Assembly: GCF_010646885.2 (NCBI RefSeq)
Contig: NZ_CP050700.1
Coordinates: forward strand, 1,028,001-1,092,000
Direction of reading: 5' to 3'
Length of the DNA: 64,000 bases
Source: Desulfopila sp. IMCC35008
Lineage (GTDB): Bacteria > Desulfobacterota > Desulfobulbia > Desulfobulbales > Desulfocapsaceae
A program made the translations under genes and the position numbers. The notes below the pieces were generated by a model. The model searched no databases. It saw only the letters and a list, made by a program, of their open reading frames with translations, and was not told where the DNA came from. Shown in pieces: positions 27,047 to 35,295 of the stretch; position 1 is the first letter of the stretch, and each line of letters begins with the position of its first letter.

Positions 27047-27196
27047 ATGCGATCGGGGGAAATTACCGTGGCAGTAATTCCTGGGAATGAGGAAATCGTT
27101 ATTGAAGTACTACTTTTTCCCGGGATCTGGGGGGTGGAACTGCTATCAAACGGCGTTTTCAATTTAACGCTGCTGCAGTGCCTAGGAGAATTATAG
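27047..27196 (+). CDS. Possible 49-residue ORF in the leader of the roadblock/MglA operon
   Basis: ATG 27047 to TAG 27196 encodes 49 residues, beginning MRSGEITVAVIPGNEE with a hydrophobic middle (VLLFPGIWGVELL). It begins about 30 bases after the putative -10 and ends 66 bases before the roadblock gene. There is no ribosome-binding site and no family is recognised, so it may be a leader ORF or chance. Confidence 0.25.
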   Translation: MRSGEITVAVIPGNEEIVIEVLLFPGIWGVELLSNGVFNLTLLQCLGEL

Positions 27197-27262
27197 ACAC
27201 CGACAACAAGGAACAGCAGCACAGTAGTCTAATTTGCCTACAAAATAAATGAGGTAAGCAGC

Positions 27263-27661
27263 ATGAATTACGGGATTGTCAGTCAAGAGCAACTTGAACA
27301 GATAGACACTATTTTAACAGATAAGCTGATAAGCCTTGGTGTTGACTGTGTCATAATCATTGACATGGCGGGAAATATTATAACGGCTAAAGACAACGGC
27401 GAAAATAAATACGATGTCTACTCTTTTGCCGCACTGGCAGCAGGTAACTTTGCGACGGTGGATGCAATGGCCAAACTTGTGGGTGAACAGGAATTTTCAC
27501 TGCTTTTCCACAAAGGTCAGGATTCAAATATCCATTTCAGTAAAATTGATGACGAACTCCTCCTTATATCCATGTTTGGGAAAGAGATCTCATTAGGTTT
27601 CCTGCGACTCAATGTCGTCGATGTGATAGAGAAAATCCGGGCGATCTGGGAAAAGAAGTAG
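27263..27661 (+). CDS. Roadblock/LC7 domain protein (MglB-like)
   Basis: The 132 residues form a single roadblock/LC7 domain: an N-terminal helix, then GVDCVIIIDMAGNIIT, a central helix rich in Ala (FAALAAGNFATVDAMAKLVG), FSLLFHKGQDSNIHF and DELLLISMFG. This is the usual partner of MglA-type GTPases, and MglB acts as GAP for MglA in Myxococcus. The GTPase gene follows after 86 bases. Function as GAP or scaffold of that GTPase is inferred from family and position. Confidence 0.88.
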   Translation: MNYGIVSQEQLEQIDTILTDKLISLGVDCVIIIDMAGNIITAKDNGENKYDVYSFAALAAGNFATVDAMAKLVGEQEFSLLFHKGQDSNIHFSKIDDELLLISMFGKEISLGFLRLNVVDVIEKIRAIWEKK

Positions 27662-27747
27662 ATACAGGTTTTCCAGGCTCATTAAGTTCCGGATAAGTAA
27701 CACCTGTCTGTCGCTGATGACCAGCAGAGCACGTGGAGGGAGTAGCG

Positions 27748-28353
27748 TTGAGTTTCATTAATCTGAAAGATAAAGTTGTCCAGGTAAAAATCGTATATTA
27801 CGGACCGGGGCGGTGTGGAAAGACGACGAATTTGGAGTATGTCAACCGTACCTACAGAAAACAGATCGTTTCTGAAATGGTAAGCTTGAAAACCCATGGC
27901 GACCGGACCCTGTTTTTCGATTTTTTACCTTTCGATATGGGGCAGATCAAGGGGTATGATATTAAAATTCAACTCTATACGGTTCCTGGTCAGGTAAAGT
28001 ATAATGCCACCAGAAAACTGGTTTTGCGGGGTGTTGATGGGATTGTTTTCGTCGCCGATGCCATGGAAAAGCAGCGGGAGAAGAACATTCGGTCCTTAAA
28101 CCAACTTCATGAGAACCTGCAGTCTTATAAAGAGAGTATATTCAAAATACCTCTGGTGATGCAGTACAATAAAGTGGATCTGAAAGAGCATGGTATTCCT
28201 ATTTTGCCGACAGAACTGCTGCAAAAGGATCTCAACAGCCGGTTAAAAGTACCATATTTCGAGGCAAGTGCCATAACAGGCTATAATGTCGCGGAAACAT
28301 TGAAGAAGATTATCTCTTCAACAGTTGTGTCTATTCAGAAAAAATTACTCTAG
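27748..28353 (+). CDS. MglA-like small Ras-type GTPase
   Basis: Small GTPase of 201 residues. The P-loop is GPGRCGKTT (19-27), the switch II region has TVPGQ (78-82) in place of the DxxG of eukaryotic Ras as in MglA, and the base-specificity motif is NKVD (141-144). TTG 27748 is chosen because GGAGGG lies seven bases upstream and it gives the MglA-like start MSFINLKDKVVQVKIVYYGP; the track-length GTG at 27733 overlaps that ribosome-binding site. MglA proteins set cell polarity for motility and type IV pili. The acidic repeat protein follows after 12 bases. Confidence 0.93.
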   Translation: MSFINLKDKVVQVKIVYYGPGRCGKTTNLEYVNRTYRKQIVSEMVSLKTHGDRTLFFDFLPFDMGQIKGYDIKIQLYTVPGQVKYNATRKLVLRGVDGIVFVADAMEKQREKNIRSLNQLHENLQSYKESIFKIPLVMQYNKVDLKEHGIPILPTELLQKDLNSRLKVPYFEASAITGYNVAETLKKIISSTVVSIQKKLL

Positions 28354-28365
28354 AGAGAGCGAGCG

Positions 28366-31300
28366 GTGGAACAGTATACAGACAATCAGTATGATGACGA
28401 CCTGACACTTGGTGCCGATGAGTACGGGGACACCTTCCAGACAAGTGATATCGATCTGTTTGAATTTGCCGATGACGATGAATCACCGATATCCAGGTTG
28501 AGGACGCTGGTTCTTTCCATTGATTGGGAGATTACTGATGAAGTTCTGATGCAGTTTAACGAAGAAATTCTTGATCTCAAAGATGTATGGGCTGACGATA
28601 AGATACGGATGATATACCTGCAGGCTCTTGAAAAGATCAGCAGGTATATTTACCGGGACAAATCAGATTCGCACCCTAACGCAATTAAACTCCTTCTCAG
28701 TATGTATTATAATCTTGAGAAGATAGTTCTTTCCGAGGATCTTCGGGAGGAAGAAGTTAAACCGCTCCTCTTTTCTGATGTTCGTAAATTTGAAAAACTT
28801 AAAAAACTTATCGCCCAGTCCGAAGCAGCACTCGAAGCAAACGCAGACAAGAACCAGAATGATGTTCGGTCTGAAGTTAAAAATGCCGATGTGGATCAGG
28901 AGCATGACCTTACTGCGTTGAAAGCGATTGTTCTTGGTATTGATTGGGAAATCACTGAAAAGGACCTGCTTGAGCTGCGTGAAGAGGTTATGCGTCTTGA
29001 AGAGAAATTCGCAAATAGTAAGCCCAAACTCGTATTTCTGCAGGGGATAGGAACCGTTGGTGCCTATATTCGTAAAAAGAAGAGTGATGCCCATGCGGAT
29101 GCCTTCAAATTGTTGCACTCATTTTATGACGGTCTTGAGAAAATTGTCCGCTCACCAATGAGTCTGGAGGAAGAAAAAGCTGTCCTTTATCCGGAAGTGG
29201 AGAAGTTTAATAAATTTAAGACTGTTATAGCTCCTAGCATGGCGCCGGATATGGTCTCTGAAGACGAGGAAGAGCCAAGCAGTTATGAGCCTGGCTCAGA
29301 CATAGCGCCGGCTTTTGCCGATTATGCAGAAGATGAGGTTCGAGGCTTCCAGGAAGATGAAGAGGCTGCTGCATTGTCTGGTGAATCAGCCGTTCAGGTT
29401 GATTCTCATATAGATAATTTTTTCGGTGAAGAAGAAGAGAAGAACGTTGAGCCAGAAAAAGAACCGGAGGTGGTTGTTGCTAAAGGTGAGGTGGAAGATG
29501 CTGAGGCTCTGAGTGACGCATTTTTTGATTTCGATGATTCTGAAAGTCAGGCGACCATTGAAGTTGATAAGGAGACTGCACTGCGTGGTGTTGATGTCGA
29601 AACTGAAGCGGATGACGATTCCGATGAAGATGCTTTGCCTGAGGTCGCCGGAGAAGTAGCCCCTGCCTTGCTCGATACAAGGGATCAGTCAATATTTAGT
29701 GAGGTTTCACTGGAAGGGGCGGCTCCAGAGGAGCAGTTGTCTGATGAGGTAACAGGTCGCCTGGATGCCTTTTTCACCGACGGCGATGATGAAGTTGTTG
29801 AGACTGAAGAAAGCCCCGCATTTTCTGTTTCTGCTGATGTCGCGTTGCAGGGTGTGGATGTCGAGTCTGAGGGTGACGAAGATGAAGAAGAAGGTGAACC
29901 GTTATCACCTGTTGCTGCCTTTACCGATGACGACATTTTTGCTGATGATGACGTAACAGAAAGTGAAGATGATTTTGATGCACCTGCAGCTGTCTCTTTT
30001 GACTCGTCAGCAGAGGCGTTGGCAACTGTAAGTACAGAAGAAGATATTAGCTCTGACGATCTCTTTGGAGATCTTGAAGAATCTCTGGAGCAAAGTTTTG
30101 ATGAGATAATGACCGAACCTGTCGATGATGATGAAATTGAACTCGCGATAGGCGATGGTGATGAAGCCACTGGCCCTGGTATTGAAGATGACAGTGTAGC
30201 AGCTGCTCTTCAAGATCTTGAGCAAATGCAGGAACTGGAAGATGATATCACCCCGGCACCTGAGGAGGCTGCTGTAGCAGAACAATTCGATGCCCTCTTT
30301 GGCAACGGGGATTCCGGTAACCAGGAAGAAGAGGATGATGTTATTTTCACCCTTGATGAAGAGATCGATAGTATAGAGCCCGAGCCAGCCCTTGTTGAAG
30401 TTGAGGCAAATGTTATTGAAGATGTTGCTGCAGAGATTGAAGAGGAAGATATCGTAGCAGCTTTTCCTGAAGATGAACAACCCGTTACCTTTGAAGTTGA
30501 GGTGGAAGGCGAAGACAAAGACGAATCTGGTAGTGAAACTTTCGGCTTATTTGAAGAAGATGGTGATAATGCTCCTGAAATTGCGATGGATGGGTTGGAC
30601 GAAGGGGATGTAGCAGCGGCTGTCTCAGCAGTAGATGTAAGTGAAGAAAGAGAAGTTGCAGCAGAAACAGATACCGCCGATACCGATGATGGGACAGGCG
30701 AATATCGTGAAATTTTTACAGTACGTGATGGTGATGTAGAAACGGTTGCTGAAGAGCGCATCGTTGAGTCACAATCAGCTGTTTCCAACCTGGTTGATTG
30801 TGTCGAATCCCTTGGAGTAGAGATTAATGATTCTGTAATTGAGGGACTTTTTGCCGAACTTGATGTTCTCAGTGAAAAATGGCTGACAAACCCAGTGGAA
30901 AAATCATATCTCCAGCTTATTTCAACGGTAGCAAAACATGTAGATGATTATAGATATGAAGCTAATGAAAAGGCGCATGGCCTGCTGAAACAATTGGCTC
31001 ACGGGCTTAAAATTGGCTCTTCTGAGGAAACCGATTATCAGGAAAAACTTGAAAAGTTGTTCCTCGATACGAATCAGGTGCTGGAATGGCAGCAGGCTAT
31101 GTTGAATAGCCTGGCGGTTACCAACGAAGATGGGAAGTTGAGCTTTACTCAACCTTCATCGGCCCCTGTGGAAGAAGTACAATTAGGGGATGATTTTACA
31201 GAAGAGCTTGAAACGGCCATGTCGGTAGAAGATGCGTTTGTTGACGAGATGGGAGATATTGACACCTTTGTACCTGAAGGGGATGAAACTGTCGATGCCG

Positions 31301-31473
31301 AATTAGAGGATGTTCTAAGTCGTGAGGTGATGAGTGGAACTTCGCTGACTGAAGTGAACGTACCTGATAGTGCTGTCACGGATATCGTCAGACAGGAAAT
31401 TGATTCTTTAAGGAAAACGTTGCAGCAGGAGATTGCTGAACTGAGAAGTGCAATAAAGGGAAAAGAGGACTGA
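28366..31473 (+). CDS. Large acidic repeat protein linked to the MglA/roadblock pair; function unknown
   Basis: 1035 residues. Two homologous helical modules lie at about 45-150 and 185-290, in exact register at an offset of 140 residues (LSIDWEIT at 50-57 and LGIDWEIT at 190-197; KSD-x-H near 100 and 240). A degenerate third module starts near 806 (KWLTNP-x3-SYLQLISTVAKHV). Between them lie about 500 residues dominated by Asp and Glu, with internal repeats such as ALRGVDVE/ALQGVDVE and FDALFGNGD-like blocks. A coiled coil ends the protein (IVRQEIDSLRKTLQQEIAEL). No membrane segment or enzyme motif is seen. It may be a GTPase effector or scaffold; this is inference from position. Confidence 0.85.
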   Translation: MEQYTDNQYDDDLTLGADEYGDTFQTSDIDLFEFADDDESPISRLRTLVLSIDWEITDEVLMQFNEEILDLKDVWADDKIRMIYLQALEKISRYIYRDKSDSHPNAIKLLLSMYYNLEKIVLSEDLREEEVKPLLFSDVRKFEKLKKLIAQSEAALEANADKNQNDVRSEVKNADVDQEHDLTALKAIVLGIDWEITEKDLLELREEVMRLEEKFANSKPKLVFLQGIGTVGAYIRKKKSDAHADAFKLLHSFYDGLEKIVRSPMSLEEEKAVLYPEVEKFNKFKTVIAPSMAPDMVSEDEEEPSSYEPGSDIAPAFADYAEDEVRGFQEDEEAAALSGESAVQVDSHIDNFFGEEEEKNVEPEKEPEVVVAKGEVEDAEALSDAFFDFDDSESQATIEVDKETALRGVDVETEADDDSDEDALPEVAGEVAPALLDTRDQSIFSEVSLEGAAPEEQLSDEVTGRLDAFFTDGDDEVVETEESPAFSVSADVALQGVDVESEGDEDEEEGEPLSPVAAFTDDDIFADDDVTESEDDFDAPAAVSFDSSAEALATVSTEEDISSDDLFGDLEESLEQSFDEIMTEPVDDDEIELAIGDGDEATGPGIEDDSVAAALQDLEQMQELEDDITPAPEEAAVAEQFDALFGNGDSGNQEEEDDVIFTLDEEIDSIEPEPALVEVEANVIEDVAAEIEEEDIVAAFPEDEQPVTFEVEVEGEDKDESGSETFGLFEEDGDNAPEIAMDGLDEGDVAAAVSAVDVSEEREVAAETDTADTDDGTGEYREIFTVRDGDVETVAEERIVESQSAVSNLVDCVESLGVEINDSVIEGLFAELDVLSEKWLTNPVEKSYLQLISTVAKHVDDYRYEANEKAHGLLKQLAHGLKIGSSEETDYQEKLEKLFLDTNQVLEWQQAMLNSLAVTNEDGKLSFTQPSSAPVEEVQLGDDFTEELETAMSVEDAFVDEMGDIDTFVPEGDETVDAELEDVLSREVMSGTSLTEVNVPDSAVTDIVRQEIDSLRKTLQQEIAELRSAIKGKED

Positions 31474-31516
31474 CAAGGGAATAAACAAAACTCTTTTATC
31501 CTATAATTACATGACT

Positions 31517-31556
31517 AAGGGGGAACGGCAGAGTGTGCCGTTTCCCCTTTTTTTAT
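31517..31556 (+). terminator. Rho-independent terminator of the roadblock/MglA operon
   Basis: AAGGGGGAACGGCA pairs with TGCCGTTTCCCCTT around GAGTG and is followed by TTTTTT. It lies 44 bases after the acidic repeat protein gene and also faces the convergent cytochrome b gene. Confidence 0.9.
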
Positions 31557-31568
31557 ATAATATATGAG

Positions 31569-32411
31569 TTACCGTATCCAGGCGACAATGGAAAGCAGGA
31601 GATAAAGAAGAAGCCAGCAGCAGGAAAAATTGATTGAGGCATTCAGGAGTCTGGATGATTTATGGGTACTTAGGAGAGAGGTCAGAAAAAGAAGCGGGTA
31701 GACCACCCCGGCAAAGAGTGGGTGGAAATACCGTAATAGTTCCTGCAGTCCAAGGAAAAACCAGGGACCGGCTATATAGCTTTCCCCAATCCTTTCCGGT
31801 TCCAGTGGTGCCGCAATACATGCACAAAAGAGAAGGGTTAGGCAGATGAAGGGTATATGATCATGCACCCGTACACGATATCGACGTAGGTGATCCCAGG
31901 CGAGGAAAAGGAACAACAGGTCCAGGGAGATAACATGATGCAGGTAAACACGTTGCATGCCTTGTTCCGTAACGGCAAAGAGCAGATCGTTGAGCAGGGT
32001 TCCAATAAATGGGATTGTAAGCAGGATGGCTTCAGCGATCATGCCGGCAGAAAAACCAGTGTTGTCTCCCCGTAATACATACCCTGTAAAAAGCAGGAAG
32101 ATTATTACGGGAAAAGTAATCATAAGCAGCAACCAGGATTGAAACGTATACGATTCGGTTGCATCATAGACACAGAGAAAATGGATTAAGGCAAAAAGGA
32201 AAAATCCCTGACTGGAATAGAAATGGAGGGATCTGAAAAACGCACCGTAAGGAACCAGCAGGTCAATAGCAGTTACTGAATAAAACGGTTCAGAGGGGTT
32301 GTACTGTAATCCGACGATTACACCTGAGAGTAAAGAGATGTAAAGACTGACAAGACACCAGCTTCCCCATCGGAGTGCACATATTGTATCGATAATGCGA
32401 GTGTGGTTCAT
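31569..32411 (-). CDS. Cytochrome b subunit of a Rieske/cytochrome b complex
   Basis: Di-heme membrane subunit of a quinol-oxidising complex, 280 residues. Heme ligand pairs are His63/His77 (x13 spacing) and His159/His174 (x14 spacing, as in cytochrome b6). After the four-helix heme domain it continues into a reduced C-terminal half with APLEPERIGESYIAGPWFFLGLQ, where the PEWY motif of the quinol site is replaced by GPWF. The Rieske gene lies just upstream. No cytochrome c1 or multiheme partner is adjacent, so the electron acceptor is unknown. Confidence 0.9.
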   Translation of the reverse strand: MNHTRIIDTICALRWGSWCLVSLYISLLSGVIVGLQYNPSEPFYSVTAIDLLVPYGAFFRSLHFYSSQGFFLFALIHFLCVYDATESYTFQSWLLLMITFPVIIFLLFTGYVLRGDNTGFSAGMIAEAILLTIPFIGTLLNDLLFAVTEQGMQRVYLHHVISLDLLFLFLAWDHLRRYRVRVHDHIPFICLTLLFCACIAAPLEPERIGESYIAGPWFFLGLQELLRYFHPLFAGVVYPLLFLTSLLSTHKSSRLLNASINFSCCWLLLYLLLSIVAWIR

Positions 32412-32452
32412 TATCTGCCCGATTCGCCTGTTACGCTACATCAATGAGCGAT

Positions 32453-32872
32453 TTAAACAGAGATAATATAGTAAGGGGGCTGGTCATGTTTTTCGACCTC
32501 GTATACTGGCAAGGCCTTTTTGGCAGGACCGTGCATTACCCGACCATCCGGTGAAAAGCGTGATTGGTGACAAGGGCATTCCAGATATCCTTCTACTTCA
32601 TGATATGAAATTCGGCATCCGAGATGGGTGCATTTACGTGACACTGCCCAACTTTTACCATCTTTATCAAAAAGAATTACGTCTTTTATAGTGTGAATAC
32701 CGGTTGCAGGTATTTTTGTGTTAACTTCAATCTTGCGTGGTTTCCTTGGGATTCGATACCCTGCAAAATGGAGTAATGGATAGGTGAGCAGAAGCAGCCC
32801 AAACAGCAAAAGAGACCGCCTCTCTTTGCCCTCTTGTGACTTCTGTTTCTCAGCTTTCTGTGCTTCGCACAT
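32453..32872 (-). CDS. Rieske [2Fe-2S] iron-sulfur protein
   Basis: Rieske subunit of about 139 residues with an N-terminal membrane anchor (about 20-37) and the cluster motifs CTHLGC (ligands C81 and H83) and CPCHQS (ligands C99 and H102); C86 and C101 can form the stabilising disulfide. The start is uncertain. ATG 32872 gives a 23-base overlap with coaD, and an in-frame ATG at 32926 would overlap it further. Cytochrome b follows after 41 bases, so both form a compact bc-type complex. Confidence 0.92.
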   Translation of the reverse strand: MCEAQKAEKQKSQEGKERRSLLLFGLLLLTYPLLHFAGYRIPRKPRKIEVNTKIPATGIHTIKDVILFDKDGKSWAVSRKCTHLGCRISYHEVEGYLECPCHQSRFSPDGRVMHGPAKKALPVYEVEKHDQPPYYIISV

Positions 32873-33377
32873 TTTCGGGAAATTTCTTTTTAAGGTTGTG
32901 GGCCACGTGCCGGGGAACCATGTCATTCACTTTCCCGCCGTGGCGTGCAGCATCTCGTATTATAGAGGAACTGATAAAAATCCATCGAAGGCCTGGCATG
33001 AGGAAGATGGTATCCACTGCTCGTTCAAGTTTCCGGTTCATCAGGGCCAACTGAAACTCGTAATCAAAATCGGAGACTGCTCTCAGGCCACGGATGATTG
33101 CAGTTGCTTTCCGTTCTACTGCATATTCTACCAGTAAACCGGAAGCTGAGTCCACCTCCACCCTGTCGCCCTCATGGGTAAAGGATTCTCTGATCATGTC
33201 CATTCTTTCTTCAAGGCTGAAAAGTGGTTGCTTGGAAGGGTTGATAGCTACTGTTACGACAACCTTGTCAAACATATTCAGGCCGCGCTTTATTATGTCG
33301 ATGTGGCCGAATGTGATAGGGTCAAATGTTCCAGGGTAGACGGCAATAGTAGGTCGTTCCGGTAATGATGTTGGCAT
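32850..33377 (-). CDS. coaD: Phosphopantetheine adenylyltransferase
   Basis: Fourth step of coenzyme A synthesis, transferring AMP to 4'-phosphopantetheine. The 175 residues contain YPGTFDPITFGHIDII with the nucleotidyltransferase TxGH-type motif, RGLRAVSDFDYEFQLALMNRKL and the ISSSIIRD motif. The gene begins 9 bases after the rsmD stop, a common rsmD-coaD pair, and its 3' end overlaps the Rieske gene. Confidence 0.97.
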   Translation of the reverse strand: MPTSLPERPTIAVYPGTFDPITFGHIDIIKRGLNMFDKVVVTVAINPSKQPLFSLEERMDMIRESFTHEGDRVEVDSASGLLVEYAVERKATAIIRGLRAVSDFDYEFQLALMNRKLERAVDTIFLMPGLRWIFISSSIIRDAARHGGKVNDMVPRHVAHNLKKKFPENVRSTES

Positions 33378-33386
33378 GACTGTCCC

Positions 33387-33980
33387 TTAGCTGATTGTGG
33401 TTGAAACGGATTTATACATCCAGAAACCCGTGTCACCATAGGTTCTTTGGTCGGAAAGCTGCAATATCCCAAATTGTTCCGGTAGCTTCTCTGATGATCG
33501 CTCTTCAGCGATAACAAGCGCATCTTCTGCTAAAATGGCCTTGTTATAAGCAAGCCATTCCAGTACGTTAACTGATAACCCTTTGGAGTATGGAGGGTCA
33601 AGGAAAATAAGGTTAAAAGGGTGATTGTTCTTCTTTGTAAGCTTTGGGAGGGGCAATCCTTTACGTAAGTCGTGTCGGATTATGGAGATACAAGTCAGGT
33701 CTTCTTCGGGTATTATGATCTCAATATTCTTTCTTAACAATTCTAAAGCCTGAAGATGAAAATCGACAAATGTGACATATTCAGCCCCTCGGCTCCAGGC
33801 CTCAAGACCGAGGGCACCTGTTCCGGCAAACAAATCAAGGACCCGGCTCTGGCCAAGTTTATGGCTTATAATGCTAAAGAGAGCTTCCCGGGCACGATCG
33901 GCAGTTGGGCGTATATTCCTGCTTTTTCCGGGTGGAGTTGCCAACCTTCGCCCACGTGCCTTACCGCTTATTATTCTCAA
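33387..33980 (-). CDS. rsmD: 16S rRNA (guanine-N2) methyltransferase RsmD
   Basis: Methylates G966 of 16S rRNA. The 197 residues begin MRIISGKARGRRLATPPG, with the SAM-binding VLDLFAGTGALGLEAWSRGA and the catalytic LIFLDPPYSKG. It is paired with coaD (9-base spacing), as in many bacteria. Confidence 0.96.
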   Translation of the reverse strand: MRIISGKARGRRLATPPGKSRNIRPTADRAREALFSIISHKLGQSRVLDLFAGTGALGLEAWSRGAEYVTFVDFHLQALELLRKNIEIIIPEEDLTCISIIRHDLRKGLPLPKLTKKNNHPFNLIFLDPPYSKGLSVNVLEWLAYNKAILAEDALVIAEERSSEKLPEQFGILQLSDQRTYGDTGFWMYKSVSTTIS

Positions 33981-34030
33981 AATGATGTTATGAAATAGAG
34001 TGCTGGAATATCAATCCGGTACACGGTTAA

Positions 34031-34714
34031 CTATGATTGGGCTGATGAGCTTGAAGGCCCGGACTTTTCCTGGGGCATCGCAGCTAAAATCGACTCGCCG
34101 GCCCGAACTTTCTGGCCAACCTGCACTCGGATGTCTGAGTTTTCGGGAAGATACAGATCAACACGTGAGCCAAAACGGATCAGTCCGAACCTGTGACCTC
34201 TTTCTATTTTATCATCCGGCTCCAGCCAGCAGACGATACGACGTGCAATGAGACCCGCTATCTGGACAAAAGCAATTTTATATCCGGACGTATGAGACAT
34301 AACCACCCCGCAATATTCATTTTGCAGCCCGCCTTTTTCGCTGTCCGCGGCGTAGAATTTCCCAGCTCTGTAGATAACCTGGTCAACATTTCCGGAGAGT
34401 GGTGCCCTGTTGACGTGGACATTAAAGACATTCATGAAAATAGAAATTTTATAGGCCCTGCTTTGGGTGAAGGTGTCATCAGTGACCGGTTCAGCAATTA
34501 TAATACGACCGTCGGCAGGTGATACCACTTCATTTTCAGCCGGAGGGATGAAACGTTCAGGGTCGCGGAAGAAAGCCAGGGAAAAAAGGGTGGCAATGAA
34601 AAAGAGCCATGCTGGCAGGGAAATACCCTGGAGGGTAAAAAATAACGTGGTAAATGCCAGGCCACCGATAAAGGGATAACCTTCTTTGGCAACCGGAACC
34701 TTGGGTTTGAGCAT
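34031..34714 (-). CDS. psd: Phosphatidylserine decarboxylase proenzyme
   Basis: Makes phosphatidylethanolamine from phosphatidylserine at the inner membrane. The 227 residues have membrane segments near 16-48, then VVSPADGR (Asp68), FNVHVNRAP (His100) and the self-cleavage site RFGSRVDLYLP, where Ser183 becomes the pyruvoyl group (GS form of the LGST motif, short archaeal-type PSD). It follows ilvN after 41 bases on the same strand. No pssA is adjacent. Confidence 0.95.
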   Translation of the reverse strand: MLKPKVPVAKEGYPFIGGLAFTTLFFTLQGISLPAWLFFIATLFSLAFFRDPERFIPPAENEVVSPADGRIIIAEPVTDDTFTQSRAYKISIFMNVFNVHVNRAPLSGNVDQVIYRAGKFYAADSEKGGLQNEYCGVVMSHTSGYKIAFVQIAGLIARRIVCWLEPDDKIERGHRFGLIRFGSRVDLYLPENSDIRVQVGQKVRAGESILAAMPQEKSGPSSSSAQS

Positions 34715-34755
34715 ACTTTCCTCAGGTAAAAAAATAATGGTTCAAGAGCCGATCT

Positions 34756-35244
34756 TTACTTCTTTTTGTCGGCTCTTGACATAGCGATAGTGCCGGTACG
34801 TACTATTTCTTTTATGCCGATTGGCCGCAGGATATCGATAAACGCCTGGATTTTAGATGCAGTCCCGGTGGCTTCAACGGCGTAACTCTTCGCACTGACA
34901 TCGACAACCTTACCGCGGAATATATCAATGATGCGAAGTACTTCGGCACGAGTGCTTGCTTCCGCCTTGACCCTGATGAGTACCATTTCCCGCTCAACAT
35001 ATTCCTGTTCACTGATATCGTTGACCTTCAGTACATCGATCAGCTTGTGCAGTTGTTTGGTAATCTGTTCAATGATCTGTTCGTCACCCTTTGACACCAG
35101 GGTCAGGCAGGACACGCCTGGATCGAGAGTTTCTGCAACACAAAGACTTTCTATATTGTACCCACGCCCGCTAAAAAGCCCTGTAACCCTGGACAGCACT
35201 CCGGGCTGGTTTTGCAATAAAACGGAGATTGTACGTTTTTTCAT
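34756..35244 (-). CDS. ilvN: Acetolactate synthase small (regulatory) subunit
   Basis: Regulatory subunit that gives valine feedback control to acetolactate synthase. The 162 residues start MKKRTISVLLQNQPGVLSRVTGLFSGRGYNIESL, an ACT domain, with a second ACT-like half containing AKSYAVEATGTASKIQAFIDILRP. ATG 35244 gives the family start; the longer frame from 35289 adds 15 residues. It is 51 bases after ilvB. Confidence 0.96.
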   Translation of the reverse strand: MKKRTISVLLQNQPGVLSRVTGLFSGRGYNIESLCVAETLDPGVSCLTLVSKGDEQIIEQITKQLHKLIDVLKVNDISEQEYVEREMVLIRVKAEASTRAEVLRIIDIFRGKVVDVSAKSYAVEATGTASKIQAFIDILRPIGIKEIVRTGTIAMSRADKKK

Positions 35245-35295
35245 TGGTTCATTTCCTGTCGTGGTTGATCTGTTTACGACTCGTTGCAATTGGTA

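Larger units (their letters stand above)
26678..27262. other. 585-base intergenic region before the roadblock/MglA operon
   Basis: A divergent spacer between tatD and the roadblock gene. It holds a likely promoter (26990-27018) and a doubtful 49-codon ORF (27047-27196). In the remaining 300 or so bases next to tatD nothing was recognised: no tRNA and no copy of the dispersed repeat. Confidence 0.5.

Noticed and set aside
28386..30788. Long antisense ORFs (up to 192 residues, serine-rich) opposite the acidic protein gene
   Set aside because: They mirror the GAT/GAA-rich acidic coding strand, have no ribosome-binding sites and show only low-complexity serine runs.
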